Positions 8,960-17,946 of a DNA stretch of 64,000 bases are shown here, in pieces (positions within the stretch are counted from its first letter, which is position 1; each line of letters opens with the position of its first letter). A program made the translations under genes and the position numbers. The notes below the pieces were generated by a model that searched no databases, was not told where the DNA came from, and saw nothing but the letters and a program-made list of their open reading frames with translations. The stretch is from Vibrio rotiferianus CAIM 577 = LMG 21460 (GTDB taxonomy: Bacteria > Pseudomonadota > Gammaproteobacteria > Enterobacterales > Vibrionaceae): positions 1-64,000 of the forward strand of contig NZ_APHW01000008.1 of NCBI RefSeq assembly GCF_002741985.1, given 5' to 3'.

Positions 8960-9817
8960 ATGAGCCAAGTTCAATCGATTGAGCAAGCACTGAAAAGTGC
9001 AACGGCAATTCTGACAGAAGGCGGCAAAGAGTCGCCTTCTCTTGATGCTGCCGTACTTCTTTGCCATGTCCTTGGCAAACCAAGAACCTATCTACTTACT
9101 TGGCCAGAAAAAGCACTAGAAGCCGAGCAGCAAGCTCAGTTTGATGTGCTTTTAGAGCGACGTATTGCGGGCGAGCCGGTGGCTTACATCATTGGTGAGC
9201 GTGAGTTCTGGTCTTTGCCACTTAAAGTCTCCCCATCGACGCTGATACCAAGACCAGACACTGAACGTTTAGTTGAAGTCGCACTGGATAAAACGTATGG
9301 GCAGACTGGAAAAATCCTAGATTTGGGTACCGGTACAGGTGCGATTGCGCTTGCATTAGCATCTGAGATGCCGAACCGCCAAGTGATGGGCGTTGACCTC
9401 AAGCAAGAGGCGAAAGAGCTTGCTGAGTACAATGCGTCGCAGTTAAACATCAAAAATGTGACGTTTGACCAAGGTAGCTGGTTTGAACCTATTGCTAGCG
9501 GAACAAAGTTTGCTTTAATTGTCTCCAACCCGCCGTATATCGACGAAAAAGATCCGCATCTTTCTCAAGGGGATGTGCGCTTTGAACCAAAATCAGCGCT
9601 TGTCGCCGATGAAAATGGCTTAGCGGATATTCGTCATATATCTGACCATGCTCGTCAATATTTGGAAGAGGGTGGGTGGCTCGCATTTGAACATGGTTAT
9701 GACCAAGGAGAAGCGGTCCGAGAGATCATGGTTCACTTTGGTTTTGAACAAGTAGTCACGGAAAAAGACTACGGTGGTAATGATCGAGTGACGCTTGGTT
9801 GTTACAAGCCTCAATAA
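8960..9817 (+). CDS. prmC: Release-factor glutamine methyltransferase PrmC (HemK)
   Basis: 285 residues. It transfers a methyl group from SAM to the GGQ glutamine of RF1 and RF2. SAM-binding motif ILDLGTGTGAIALALA is near residues 115-130, and the catalytic/substrate NPPY motif is in SNPPYIDEKD near 190. The start follows the prfA stop after three bases, indicating coupling. The N-terminal helical domain (residues 1-80) is the one that recognises the release factor. Confidence 0.97.
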   Translation: MSQVQSIEQALKSATAILTEGGKESPSLDAAVLLCHVLGKPRTYLLTWPEKALEAEQQAQFDVLLERRIAGEPVAYIIGEREFWSLPLKVSPSTLIPRPDTERLVEVALDKTYGQTGKILDLGTGTGAIALALASEMPNRQVMGVDLKQEAKELAEYNASQLNIKNVTFDQGSWFEPIASGTKFALIVSNPPYIDEKDPHLSQGDVRFEPKSALVADENGLADIRHISDHARQYLEEGGWLAFEHGYDQGEAVREIMVHFGFEQVVTEKDYGGNDRVTLGCYKPQ

Positions 9818-9857
9818 TAACGAGCAAGTCAGCAGTAACTTATAAAAGAGAAGAGAA

Positions 9858-10241
9858 ATGTACGTAGCTCTAAAACATATTCACTTAGTGACGATCGCAT
9901 TGAGCGCGATGTTACTATCGATCCGATTCGTGTTGTTGATGATGGACTCTCCAAAACGCAACAATCGCTTCCTGAAAGTTTTCCCACACATTGTTGATAC
10001 CGCGTTGTTGCTGTCTGGTATTGGTTTGATCATGGTGACAGGCTTTATTCCTTTTACCGAATCAGCACCATGGCTAACCAACAAAATTACTTGTGTGCTT
10101 GCGTACATTGCTCTTGGCTTCTTCGCAATGAAGATGGCGAAAAACAAGCTACTGAGAATATTTGCTTTCTTTGGCGCACTTGGTTGGCTAGTGATGGCGG
10201 CTAACATTGCCGTATCTAAAAATCCGAACTTATTTGGGTAA
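9858..10241 (+). CDS. SirB2-family inner membrane protein
   Basis: 127 residues, almost all hydrophobic, with four likely membrane segments (about residues 7-26, 44-66, 73-93, 98-118). The family was named for Salmonella SirB2; its biochemical role is unknown. A good RBS (GAGAAGAGAA) precedes the start. It sits between prmC and the SirB1 gene, the same order as ychQ-ychA in E. coli. Confidence 0.85.
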   Translation: MYVALKHIHLVTIALSAMLLSIRFVLLMMDSPKRNNRFLKVFPHIVDTALLLSGIGLIMVTGFIPFTESAPWLTNKITCVLAYIALGFFAMKMAKNKLLRIFAFFGALGWLVMAANIAVSKNPNLFG

Positions 10242-10246
10242 TCGTC

Positions 10247-11056
10247 ATGCTAGAGTTTTTTGACGAAGATTTTGACAATATGGCATTGGTGGAAGGGGCG
10301 TTGGTACTGAATCAATCGGTAAACCCAGACACCAATGTACATTGGGCAAAGCAAGAGCTAGAGCGCCTTTATAAAGAAGCGGAAGCGATTCTGGTTCATG
10401 AGACGGACGAAGAGCAACGATTTGATTCTTTCCTTCGCCTGTTCTTCTATGAATGGGGCTTTAAAGGCGATGAACAAGAGTACTTTATCTCTGACAATAG
10501 CTTTATCGACAAAGTGCTTGAGCGTAAAAAAGGCATTCCTGTAAGTCTTGGTGCTATCTTACTTTACTTGGGTAACCGCCTTGGTTTTCCTATGAAAGGC
10601 GTGACATTTCCTACTCAATTTCTGATCAAAGTGGATTGGATGCACAAAACACCAGACTACATTAACCCGTTCAACGGTGAGTATGTCGGTGAGAAAATCC
10701 TCCAAGCATGGTTGATTGGTCAAGAAGGCCCATTAGCAACGTTGAAGCCAGAACATTTTGAAGAGGCAGACAACCCGACCGTTATTGGTCGCTGGTTGGC
10801 TCTAATCAAGAGCGCGATGCTACGTGAAGAGCGTTATACATTAGCACTGCGGTGCACCAACCTAGCGTTGACCTTCGTACCGGATGACCCGTATGAGATT
10901 CGTGATCGTGGTTTTATCTTTCAGCAACTAGACTGTCATCAGGTAGCGGTTTCAGATTTTCAGTACTTTATTGACCAATGCCCAGACGATCCAGCATCAG
11001 AGCTACTAAAATCACAAGTTAACGCCATGAGCGAGAAGCACGTTACGCTCCACTAA
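10247..11056 (+). CDS. SirB1-family protein (transglutaminase-like fold plus TPR), YchA type
   Basis: 269 residues. The central segment ERKKGIPVSLGAILLYLGNR is the SirB1 signature; the family has a transglutaminase-like domain followed by TPR-like helices (about residues 185-260). No catalytic activity is established for the family. The gene starts 5 bp after sirB2 and precedes kdsA, so it is part of the hemA operon. Confidence 0.88.
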   Translation: MLEFFDEDFDNMALVEGALVLNQSVNPDTNVHWAKQELERLYKEAEAILVHETDEEQRFDSFLRLFFYEWGFKGDEQEYFISDNSFIDKVLERKKGIPVSLGAILLYLGNRLGFPMKGVTFPTQFLIKVDWMHKTPDYINPFNGEYVGEKILQAWLIGQEGPLATLKPEHFEEADNPTVIGRWLALIKSAMLREERYTLALRCTNLALTFVPDDPYEIRDRGFIFQQLDCHQVAVSDFQYFIDQCPDDPASELLKSQVNAMSEKHVTLH

Positions 11057-11962
<906 letters not shown>

Positions 11963-11987
11963 TCGATTGTTGTGAATGTTTGAATGA

Positions 11988-12016
11988 AATGGTCAGCCCG
12001 TGCGCTGGCCATTTTT
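11988..12016 (+). terminator. Rho-independent terminator after kdsA
   Basis: ATGGTCAGC CCGTGC GCTGGCCAT stem (one T-G pair) followed by TTTTT. Confidence 0.85.
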
Positions 12017-12050
12017 GTATCGACACATTCATTCTGCCTCACTATCTTTT

Positions 12051-12078
12051 TCTCGCTTCTCGCTTCTCGCTTCTCGCT
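12051..12078. repeat. Heptanucleotide tandem repeat (TCTCGCT)x4
   Basis: Four exact TCTCGCT units in a row, followed by a partial TC, in the kdsA-nutA intergenic region. A copy-number-variable locus is possible. Confidence 0.85.
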
Positions 12079-12286
12079 TCCTTACACCACCTTGATTATG
12101 TCTATAATTTGCTTAGATTTAAGGCTATCTAACTTGTCAGCAGCAAACTGCGTCGCAGAAACATGAAATCAATATATTAGTGTTTTACACTAGTTCTAAG
12201 TTTGCGCGTTTTCGCACAATGAGAAGACGGTTTCTTCATTGCTGGGCGCGCAATGCAGTGGAACCCGGACAATAATAAGGTAAACA

Positions 12287-13948
12287 ATGAAGCAACGCCT
12301 GATTGTAAAGACCGCTTTGAGCGCGGCTATCTTGGCTACTCTGGCCGGATGTGCAACCCAACCAGCACACGAATGGAATGAAGACACAACTTACAAACTG
12401 ACGGTATTGCATACCAATGACCACCATGGTCGTTTTTGGCAGAACAAGTACGGTGAGTACGGCATGGCGGCACGTAAAACGCTGATCGATGAACTGCGAG
12501 CAGAGATTCAAGCCGAAGGTGGTAGCGTGCTTCTACTATCAGGTGGTGATATCAATACAGGTGTACCTGAGTCTGACCTGCAAGATGCTGAGCCAGATTT
12601 TAAAGGCATGAGCAAGATTGGTTATGACGCAATGGCGCTGGGTAACCACGAATTCGATAACCCACTGGAAGTACTGTTCAAACAGCAAGAATGGGCAAAC
12701 TTCCCGATGCTGTCTGCCAACATTTACGACAAAGAAACTGGCGAGCGCCTGTTCCAACCTTTTGCCATGTTCAATAAGCAAGGCATCAAGATTGCCGTGA
12801 TAGGTCTTACGACAGAAGATACGGCAAAACTAGGTAACCCAGAGTACATCGGTGAGGTTGATTTCCGCGACCCGAAACAAGAAGCGAAAAAACTGATAGC
12901 TGAACTGAAGCAAACTGAAAAGCCAGATCTTATCTTTGCGGTGACGCACATGGGGCATTATGAAAATGGCAATCGTGGTGTGAATGCTCCCGGTGATGTG
13001 GCATTGGCTCGCTACCTAAATGAAGGTGATTTGGACATGATTGTGGGTGGTCACTCACAAGAACCAGTTTGTATGGAAGGTCCTAACGTCATTAAGAAGA
13101 GCTTTAAGCCGGGTGAGGAATGTAAGCCGGATGAGCAAAACGGTACTTACATCGTGCAAGCGTACGAGTGGGGTAAGTATGTGGGGCGTGCAGATTACGA
13201 GTTCCGCAACGGTGAACTGTCGATGGTGAGCTACGATCTGATTCCCGTCAACTTGAAGAAGAAAATCAAAGTGAACGGCGAATCTCAACGTGTGTTGGTG
13301 CAAGATGAAATCGCACAAGACTCGGCAATGCTGGATTTCCTTCGTCCTTACCAAGAAAAAGGTCAGGGCCAGTTGAATGTAAAAATTGCCGAATCTAACG
13401 GCAAGCTGGAAGGTGACCGCAATGTTGTTCGTTTCCAACAAACCAATCTTGGTCGTTTGATTGCAACTGCCCATATGGAGCGTGCTAAGGCGGACTTCGC
13501 TGTGATGAACTCAGGCGGTGTGCGTGATTCGATTGAAGCCGGTGATATTACTTACAAAGATGTGCTGACCGTCCAGCCTTTCGGTAACATGGTCTCTTAC
13601 GTCGATATGTCGGGTAAAGAAGTGTTGGATTACCTAAATATTGTGGCGACGAAGCCAGTAGATTCAGGTGCTTACGCTCAGTTTGCTGGTATTTCTATGA
13701 CGGTAGAAAACGGCAAAGTATCGAATGTCTTTATTGGTGAAAAGCAGCTGCGTCTGGATAGCGAGTACCGCTTTACCGTACCAAGCTACAACGCATCGGG
13801 TGGTGATGGCTACCCGAAAGTGAATACTCATCCGGGTTACGTCAACACGGGATTTACGGATGCTGAGGTACTGAAAGAGTTCTTGGAGTCACACAGTCCA
13901 ATTGATGTAAATGAGTACGCGCCTTCTGGTGACATCGTTTACAAGTAA
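12287..13948 (+). CDS. nutA: 5'-nucleotidase, outer-membrane lipoprotein NutA
   Basis: 553 residues. It hydrolyses extracellular 5'-nucleotides to nucleosides; the vibrio enzyme is known to be chloride-activated. A lipoprotein signal ends in LATLAGC (Cys22). The calcineurin-like metallophosphatase motifs appear in order: HTNDHHGRFW near residue 42, LLSGGDINTG near 83, ALGNHEFDNP near 117, VTHMGHYENG near 222 and VGGHSQEPVC near 254. The C-terminal substrate-binding domain includes MNSGGVRDSI and YNASGGDGYP. Monocistronic, with a terminator directly after. Confidence 0.95.
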   Translation: MKQRLIVKTALSAAILATLAGCATQPAHEWNEDTTYKLTVLHTNDHHGRFWQNKYGEYGMAARKTLIDELRAEIQAEGGSVLLLSGGDINTGVPESDLQDAEPDFKGMSKIGYDAMALGNHEFDNPLEVLFKQQEWANFPMLSANIYDKETGERLFQPFAMFNKQGIKIAVIGLTTEDTAKLGNPEYIGEVDFRDPKQEAKKLIAELKQTEKPDLIFAVTHMGHYENGNRGVNAPGDVALARYLNEGDLDMIVGGHSQEPVCMEGPNVIKKSFKPGEECKPDEQNGTYIVQAYEWGKYVGRADYEFRNGELSMVSYDLIPVNLKKKIKVNGESQRVLVQDEIAQDSAMLDFLRPYQEKGQGQLNVKIAESNGKLEGDRNVVRFQQTNLGRLIATAHMERAKADFAVMNSGGVRDSIEAGDITYKDVLTVQPFGNMVSYVDMSGKEVLDYLNIVATKPVDSGAYAQFAGISMTVENGKVSNVFIGEKQLRLDSEYRFTVPSYNASGGDGYPKVNTHPGYVNTGFTDAEVLKEFLESHSPIDVNEYAPSGDIVYK

Positions 13949-13985
13949 AAAGCGATTGACTCAAAGTCGCTGATACCATTAACTT

Positions 13986-14019
13986 AAAGCGCTGCTCCTT
14001 ACTAGGGGCAGCGTTTTTT
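13986..14019 (+). terminator. Rho-independent terminator after nutA
   Basis: CGCTGCTCC / GGGGCAGCG stem with 6-nt loop and a run of six T. Confidence 0.85.
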
Positions 14020-14039
14020 GTTTTATAAGGAGAATCTTG

Positions 14040-14512
14040 ATGACTCCGGCCATTAATCTTGCGAAAAAGAAAAAAGTTACACACACCATTCACCAATACG
14101 AGCACGATCCAAGAGCAGACAGCTATGGACTAGAAGCGGCTGAGGTATTGGGACAAGATCCAAAGAAAGTATTCAAAACCTTGTTGTTCTGTTTGAACGG
14201 CGAGCCAAAGAACCTTGCGGTTGCGATTATCCCTGTTGATCAAAAGCTGAACCTAAAACTGGCGGCGAAAGCAGCGAAGGGCAAAAAGGCCGATATGGCC
14301 GATCCGGAAATCGCGCAAAAGACCACAGGGTATGTTGTTGGTGGGATTAGCCACTGGGACAGAAGAAAGCGCTGCCGACTTTTTTGCACGAAAGCGCAAC
14401 AGAGCAAGACACAATCTGTGTGAGTGCAGGTAAACGTGGTTTAGAAATCGAGTTAGCCCCGAAAGATTTATTGAGCTTAACTCGTGGTCAATTTGTACCG
14501 CTGTGCTTGTAA
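14040..14512 (+). pseudogene. ybaK: Cys-tRNA(Pro)/Cys-tRNA(Cys) deacylase YbaK, broken by a 1-nt deletion
   Basis: The family removes Cys mischarged onto tRNA-Pro. The N-terminal frame (MTPAINLAKKKKVTHTIHQY to GYVVGGIS) matches YbaK, but after 14350 it runs into a non-family tail. Restoring one C at AGC|CA (14350-14353) gives GISPLGQKKALPTF and continues to a normal family end (KRGLEIELAPKDLLSL ... FVPLCL) with stop at 14510-14512. The length, 473 nt, is one short of 474, consistent with a single-base loss. RBS AAGGAGA is at 14028. Either a true recent pseudogene or a sequence error; the rest of the coding sequence looks undamaged. Confidence 0.88.
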
Positions 14513-14521
14513 GTTGAAGAC

Positions 14522-14552
14522 AAAAAAAGGACGCTCATGAGCGTCCTTTTTT
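14522..14552. terminator. Bidirectional terminator between ybaK and rluF
   Basis: Perfect AGGACGCTCATGAGCGTCCT palindrome flanked by A7 and T6. It can serve ybaK (plus) and rluF (minus). Confidence 0.9.
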
Positions 14553-14574
14553 GATCTTGCCATTCAGTGAGGCG

Positions 14575-15729
14575 TTACTTCTTCAGACTCAATGTGCCAC
14601 CAGAACGTTTTGCTGGTTTGCTTGGCTTCGCGGCATTTGGGTTCATGTAATGCTGCTTAGGCTTACTCGGTGATTGAGGCTTGTTTGCTGAGTGCGTATT
14701 GCTCGATGCATCTGGTTTACGGTGCGATTTACCATGCTCGCCTTGCGGTCTGCCACGTTCACCTTGTGGTTTCGTTTTGTAATGCTCTTTTGCTGGGCGT
14801 CCGCCTTCATCATCACGTTGACGACGTTGTTGGCCTTTTTTCGAGTTCGGTGCATGACGGAATTCATCAGCATTGTTACCACGGAACGTACGTGTTTTTT
14901 GGTTACGACGAGCAGTAGAATCTTGGTTTTCTTCACGGCTATCGTACAGTTTCGCATCGGTCGCTTTACGAATGTTGCGGCCTCTAGAATCTGTTTTTGA
15001 TGCTTCTTCTGTACCCACAGAACCTTCACACATTGCTAGGATCTCTGCCACTTCGTCTTCACTTAGGTAACGCCATTTACCGTTAGGAATGCCATCAAGT
15101 GAGATATTCATAATACGTACGCGACGCAGTTTGAAAACTTCGTAGCCTAATGCTTCACACATACGACGGATCTGACGGTTCAAACCTTGAGTAAGTACAA
15201 TACGGAAAGAGAATTTGGTCTCTTTCTCCACTTTACACGGTAGAGTCACTGTATCGAGGATCTTCACACCGCTCGACATCTGCTTGAGGAATTCACCCGT
15301 GATTGGCTTGTCGACACGTACTACGTATTCTTTCTCGTGGTTGTTACCAGCACGTAGGATCTTGTTTACGATGTCGCCATCGTTGGTTAGGAAGATCAAA
15401 CCATCGGAAGGTTTATCCAGACGACCGATAGGGAAGATACGCTTCTTATGGCCGATGAAATCAACGATGTTGCCAGGGATATCTCGCTCTGTGGTACAAG
15501 TGATACCGGTTGGTTTGTTCAACGCGATGTAAATTGGTTTTTCTTTCGCGGCAACAGGGTTGCCATCGACACAAACATCATCGCCTGGCAGTACTTTTGT
15601 GCCCATCTCTGGTTGTTGACCATTAATAGTGACACGGCCTTGCTCGATAAGACGGTCTGCTTCACGACGCGAGCAGAAGCCCGTTTCGCTGATGTATTTG
15701 TTTAAGCGTTTTGCGTTGTCTTGTGACAT
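14575..15729 (-). CDS. rluF: 23S rRNA pseudouridine(2604) synthase RluF with long basic tail
   Basis: 384 residues against about 290 in E. coli. S4 domain ([20 protein letters not shown], about residues 8-27) then the RsuA/RluB/E/F catalytic domain; the catalytic Asp is in [18 protein letters not shown] near residue 100, with [17 protein letters not shown] near 190. From about 235 to the end the protein becomes a charged, repetitive tail rich in Lys, Arg, Gln, Pro and Ser, probably disordered and RNA-binding. RBS AGGAG. RluF rather than RluB is preferred from the [13 protein letters not shown] and [11 protein letters not shown] matches. Confidence 0.87.
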   Translation of the reverse strand: MSQDNAKRLNKYISETGFCSRREADRLIEQGRVTINGQQPEMGTKVLPGDDVCVDGNPVAAKEKPIYIALNKPTGITCTTERDIPGNIVDFIGHKKRIFPIGRLDKPSDGLIFLTNDGDIVNKILRAGNNHEKEYVVRVDKPITGEFLKQMSSGVKILDTVTLPCKVEKETKFSFRIVLTQGLNRQIRRMCEALGYEVFKLRRVRIMNISLDGIPNGKWRYLSEDEVAEILAMCEGSVGTEEASKTDSRGRNIRKATDAKLYDSREENQDSTARRNQKTRTFRGNNADEFRHAPNSKKGQQRRQRDDEGGRPAKEHYKTKPQGERGRPQGEHGKSHRKPDASSNTHSANKPQSPSKPKQHYMNPNAAKPSKPAKRSGGTLSLKK

Positions 15730-15832
15730 GTGAGTCTCCTAACGTTTCACAACGGCGGTTAATTGAAGTGCCTGCTGCTAATTAAAGCAGCAAGGCGAGA
15801 TAAGGTCGGGCATTCTAGCACCGAGAATCCGG

Positions 15833-16414
15833 TTAGCCTAAACGTTTTTGATGACGTTCACGCGTCTCCATTTTCTTTTCAGCACTTTTTCTTAGTAGAA
15901 CATATACCGCACCACTACCACCGTGGAATCGTTGAGCACTATGTACACATTGCACTTCACGAATTTGTTGCAGCCAACTCGCGACAAAACTTTTCATTAA
16001 TGCTGGTGGATTCGAGCGTTCGCCACGGCCATGCACGATGACGACCGTTCGGATGTCCATCTCAATACATTGTTTGAGGAATTTAACGACTTCGTCGCGC
16101 GCTTCTTTTAGCGTCTTACGGTGCAGATCAAGGCGAGCCTGGATCGGGTATTTACCAAGGCGTAGTTTGCGGTACACACCATCTTGTACGCCATCGCGCT
16201 TGAACTCGATAAAGTCATCAGGTTTGAGCATTTCTGCATGGTCAATCGACAAGTACTCGGGATCATCTTCAGTGAGCCAAATTGCAGCTTCGCGTTTCGC
16301 TAATTGAGCATCCGTTACTTGATGCACTTTTTTATGCTCTGCAGTGTCGTGGTCGATAGGCTTTACATCGCCCATCATCTGTTGGAACAGATCAAAATCG
16401 TCGTCTTGAGACAT
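15833..16414 (-). CDS. smrA: Smr-domain endonuclease SmrA (YdaL type)
   Basis: 193 residues. The N-terminal part FDLFQQMMGDVKPIDHDT matches the SmrA subfamily; the Smr domain carries LDLHRKTLKEA near residue 97, the HGRG loop near 124 and the GGSGAVYV motif near 165. Smr domains have nicking endonuclease activity in vitro and some members cleave RNA on stalled ribosomes. The physiological role of this protein is not settled. A GC-rich inverted repeat (15774-15798, without T run) lies between it and rluF. Confidence 0.88.
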   Translation of the reverse strand: MSQDDDFDLFQQMMGDVKPIDHDTAEHKKVHQVTDAQLAKREAAIWLTEDDPEYLSIDHAEMLKPDDFIEFKRDGVQDGVYRKLRLGKYPIQARLDLHRKTLKEARDEVVKFLKQCIEMDIRTVVIVHGRGERSNPPALMKSFVASWLQQIREVQCVHSAQRFHGGSGAVYVLLRKSAEKKMETRERHQKRLG

Positions 16415-16483
16415 AACGGCAATCTCATAAAGAACAAGGTCGGAATAGTAAGATTATATCAAGGAGTGGCGCATTGAGATCAA

Positions 16484-16518
16484 ATAAAAAACCGGAGCAG
16501 GCAAATAACCAACTCCGG
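16484..16518 (-). terminator. Rho-independent terminator after the DUF3149 gene
   Basis: Minus strand: ACCGGAG / CTCCGGT stem with a 15-nt loop followed by TTTTTTATTTG. Confidence 0.8.
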
Positions 16519-16547
16519 TGCAAAGCGTTTCTAGAGCTAAGCGAGAT

Positions 16548-16688
16548 CTAGTGAGGAGATTTGTCGTTCATAATCTTGTAAATGAAGAAACCGCCGTAAA
16601 ATAGCATCAGACCAATTGCCCCAAAGATTACTATCATTGACGATAGCCCCACCGCATTACCAAATAGGAGATCAAGCCAAAAGTCCAT
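16548..16688 (-). CDS. DUF3149-type 46-residue membrane protein
   Basis: A 46-residue frame starting MDFWLDLLFGNAVGLSSM and ending NDKSPH, behind a near-consensus RBS (GGAGGAAAC, 6 nt before ATG). One transmembrane helix (about residues 16-40, VGLSSMIVIFGAIGLMLFYG). The start and single-helix layout match the small DUF3149 proteins of vibrios; function unknown. It has its own terminator and an FNR-like box 61 bp upstream, so it looks like an independent, perhaps oxygen-regulated, transcript. Confidence 0.82.
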   Translation of the reverse strand: MDFWLDLLFGNAVGLSSMIVIFGAIGLMLFYGGFFIYKIMNDKSPH

Positions 16689-16748
16689 ATGTTTCCTCCA
16701 AGATATTTCCGACATGGATAACGTTAATGGGTGGTGTTTTTTTGCACA

Positions 16749-16762
16749 CTGATCTGGATCAA
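16749..16762. promoter_or_regulatory. FNR-like box upstream of the DUF3149 gene
   Basis: CTGATCTGGATCAA matches the FNR consensus TTGAT-N4-ATCAA at 9 of 10 positions. It is centred about 67 bp before the DUF3149 start codon. Prediction only. Confidence 0.5.
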
Positions 16763-16880
16763 TTATGTTGCCAAGGTTAACAAACTGTGTTTTATTGTGG
16801 GTTCTTAGTCACATTTTACGTGCTAGTGTTTAGTAAATAATCAAACGAATTAAGACATTACGTTTTTTTTGAAAAAGCAC

Positions 16881-16908
16881 TTGCGTCTCTGCGGAGAATC
16901 CGTAATAT
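16881..16908 (+). promoter_or_regulatory. Promoter of tRNA-Pro
   Basis: -35 TTGCGT (16881-16886), 16 bp, -10 TAATAT (16903-16908), about 40 bp before the mature tRNA end. Confidence 0.6.
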
Positions 16909-16948
16909 ACGCATCCGTTGACGGGGATAAGTCCTCAGTTAAACATCT

Positions 16949-17025
<77 letters not shown>

Positions 17026-17033
17026 CATTAGAG

Positions 17034-17064
17034 AAAGCCGTAGCAGAAATGCTACGGCTTTTTT
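17034..17064 (+). terminator. Rho-independent terminator after tRNA-Pro
   Basis: AAAGCCGTAGCA GAAA TGCTACGGCTTTTTT; strong stem with GAAA tetraloop. Confidence 0.92.
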
Positions 17065-17079
17065 GCGTTTTACGGCTTT

Positions 17080-17360
17080 TTGAATCGAGAACGCTTCGCT
17101 TTGGGAACAGACTCTGCTCTTCGAGATACGAGAGAAGGAACGCTTTGAGGCAAATCAGCTTTCACCAACTGGTAAATGAAAACGTAAAAGATCCCCAACT
17201 CGCTCGTCCCTCGCTCTTGAGGATGACGAATAAAAAGCACTGAATTCAAACGGCGTCATTCCCGAAAGCGACGAAGGAGCGCAGTCGGGAATCTCTCAGT
17301 TAGGAACGCTACGCTCCGAGAGTTGGGAGCGTTTCGCTTTTGGAATCGAGAGGTACTCGT
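17080..17360. repeat. Mosaic of short inverted and direct repeats
   Basis: Spacer between tRNA-Pro and the next gene. It contains ATTCCCGA (17258-17265) facing TCGGGAAT (17285-17292), two AATCGAGA copies, repeated ACGCTTCGCTTT / GCGTTTCGCTTTT, and CTCGCTCG..CTCGCTC tracts. This resembles the interspersed intergenic repeats of vibrios. No coding potential is visible in 17065-17442. Confidence 0.55.
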
Positions 17361-17442
17361 TGAGAGTATAGGAAAAGGTATTTTTATTAAGAAGGTGTTG
17401 AAGGAACTTGCTCCTAGAAAAGCAAAATAAAGTCGAATCCCG

Positions 17443-17865
17443 TTACTTCACATCACAACTTATATCTTTGATCGGTGTTTCGGATGTCGTGAAACACACG
17501 TAAGCCGTTTTCGGATGGTTTGGACCGATTTTAATGTACCCAGCTTTTAGCTCATCTTCGTCAAAAGTAGCGGAATGAGACTGACCAGTTTTGCCATCAA
17601 AGTAGTAGGCTTCAAAGTTGTGGTTCATCATATGAGCGACGCGATTGCGAGTATGAGCGGTCGAAAAAGTGATGTTTGCACAACGCATCATCGGCTTTTG
17701 AGTAATGAGAAACTGCCCACTATCTTTATCTAAAACACCGCCTTTGGTATCTGGTGTGACATCAATAGGTTGGAAGTCTTCAACCGTACAAGAAGGTTTT
17801 GCGTGAGCAAGCGATGGCAAAAGTAACGCGCTTGCAAGACATAATAGTGAGGCTTTGAACTTCAT
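17443..17865 (-). CDS. Secreted protein of unknown function
   Basis: 140 residues from the ATG at 17865, chosen because MKFKASLLCLASALLLPSLAHA is a textbook signal peptide and AAGGGCG precedes it; the frame is open 14 codons further. The mature part (about 118 residues) has four cysteines (in PSCTV, MRCAN, AYVCF and ISCDVK), suggesting two disulfides in the periplasm or outside. I recognise no family. It is followed by the TraB/GumN gene upstream on the same strand with an 81-bp gap. Confidence 0.75.
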   Translation of the reverse strand: MKFKASLLCLASALLLPSLAHAKPSCTVEDFQPIDVTPDTKGGVLDKDSGQFLITQKPMMRCANITFSTAHTRNRVAHMMNHNFEAYYFDGKTGQSHSATFDEDELKAGYIKIGPNHPKTAYVCFTTSETPIKDISCDVK

Positions 17866-17946
17866 AACGCCCTTATCAAATTTTAAATTGTTTACAGATT
17901 GACCCAATAATATCTAGATGCATAAATACAATGATATAAGTAGGAG

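Larger units (their letters stand above)
11963..12286. other. kdsA-nutA intergenic region
   Basis: Contains the kdsA terminator and the heptamer repeat. A short region before nutA ends in a plausible RBS (AATAAGGTAAACA). No gene is visible. Confidence 0.6.

Noticed and set aside
14643..15029. Alternative minus-strand frame of 128 codons inside rluF
   Set aside because: It lies in the low-complexity basic tail of rluF, where biased codons open other frames; no RBS or family match.
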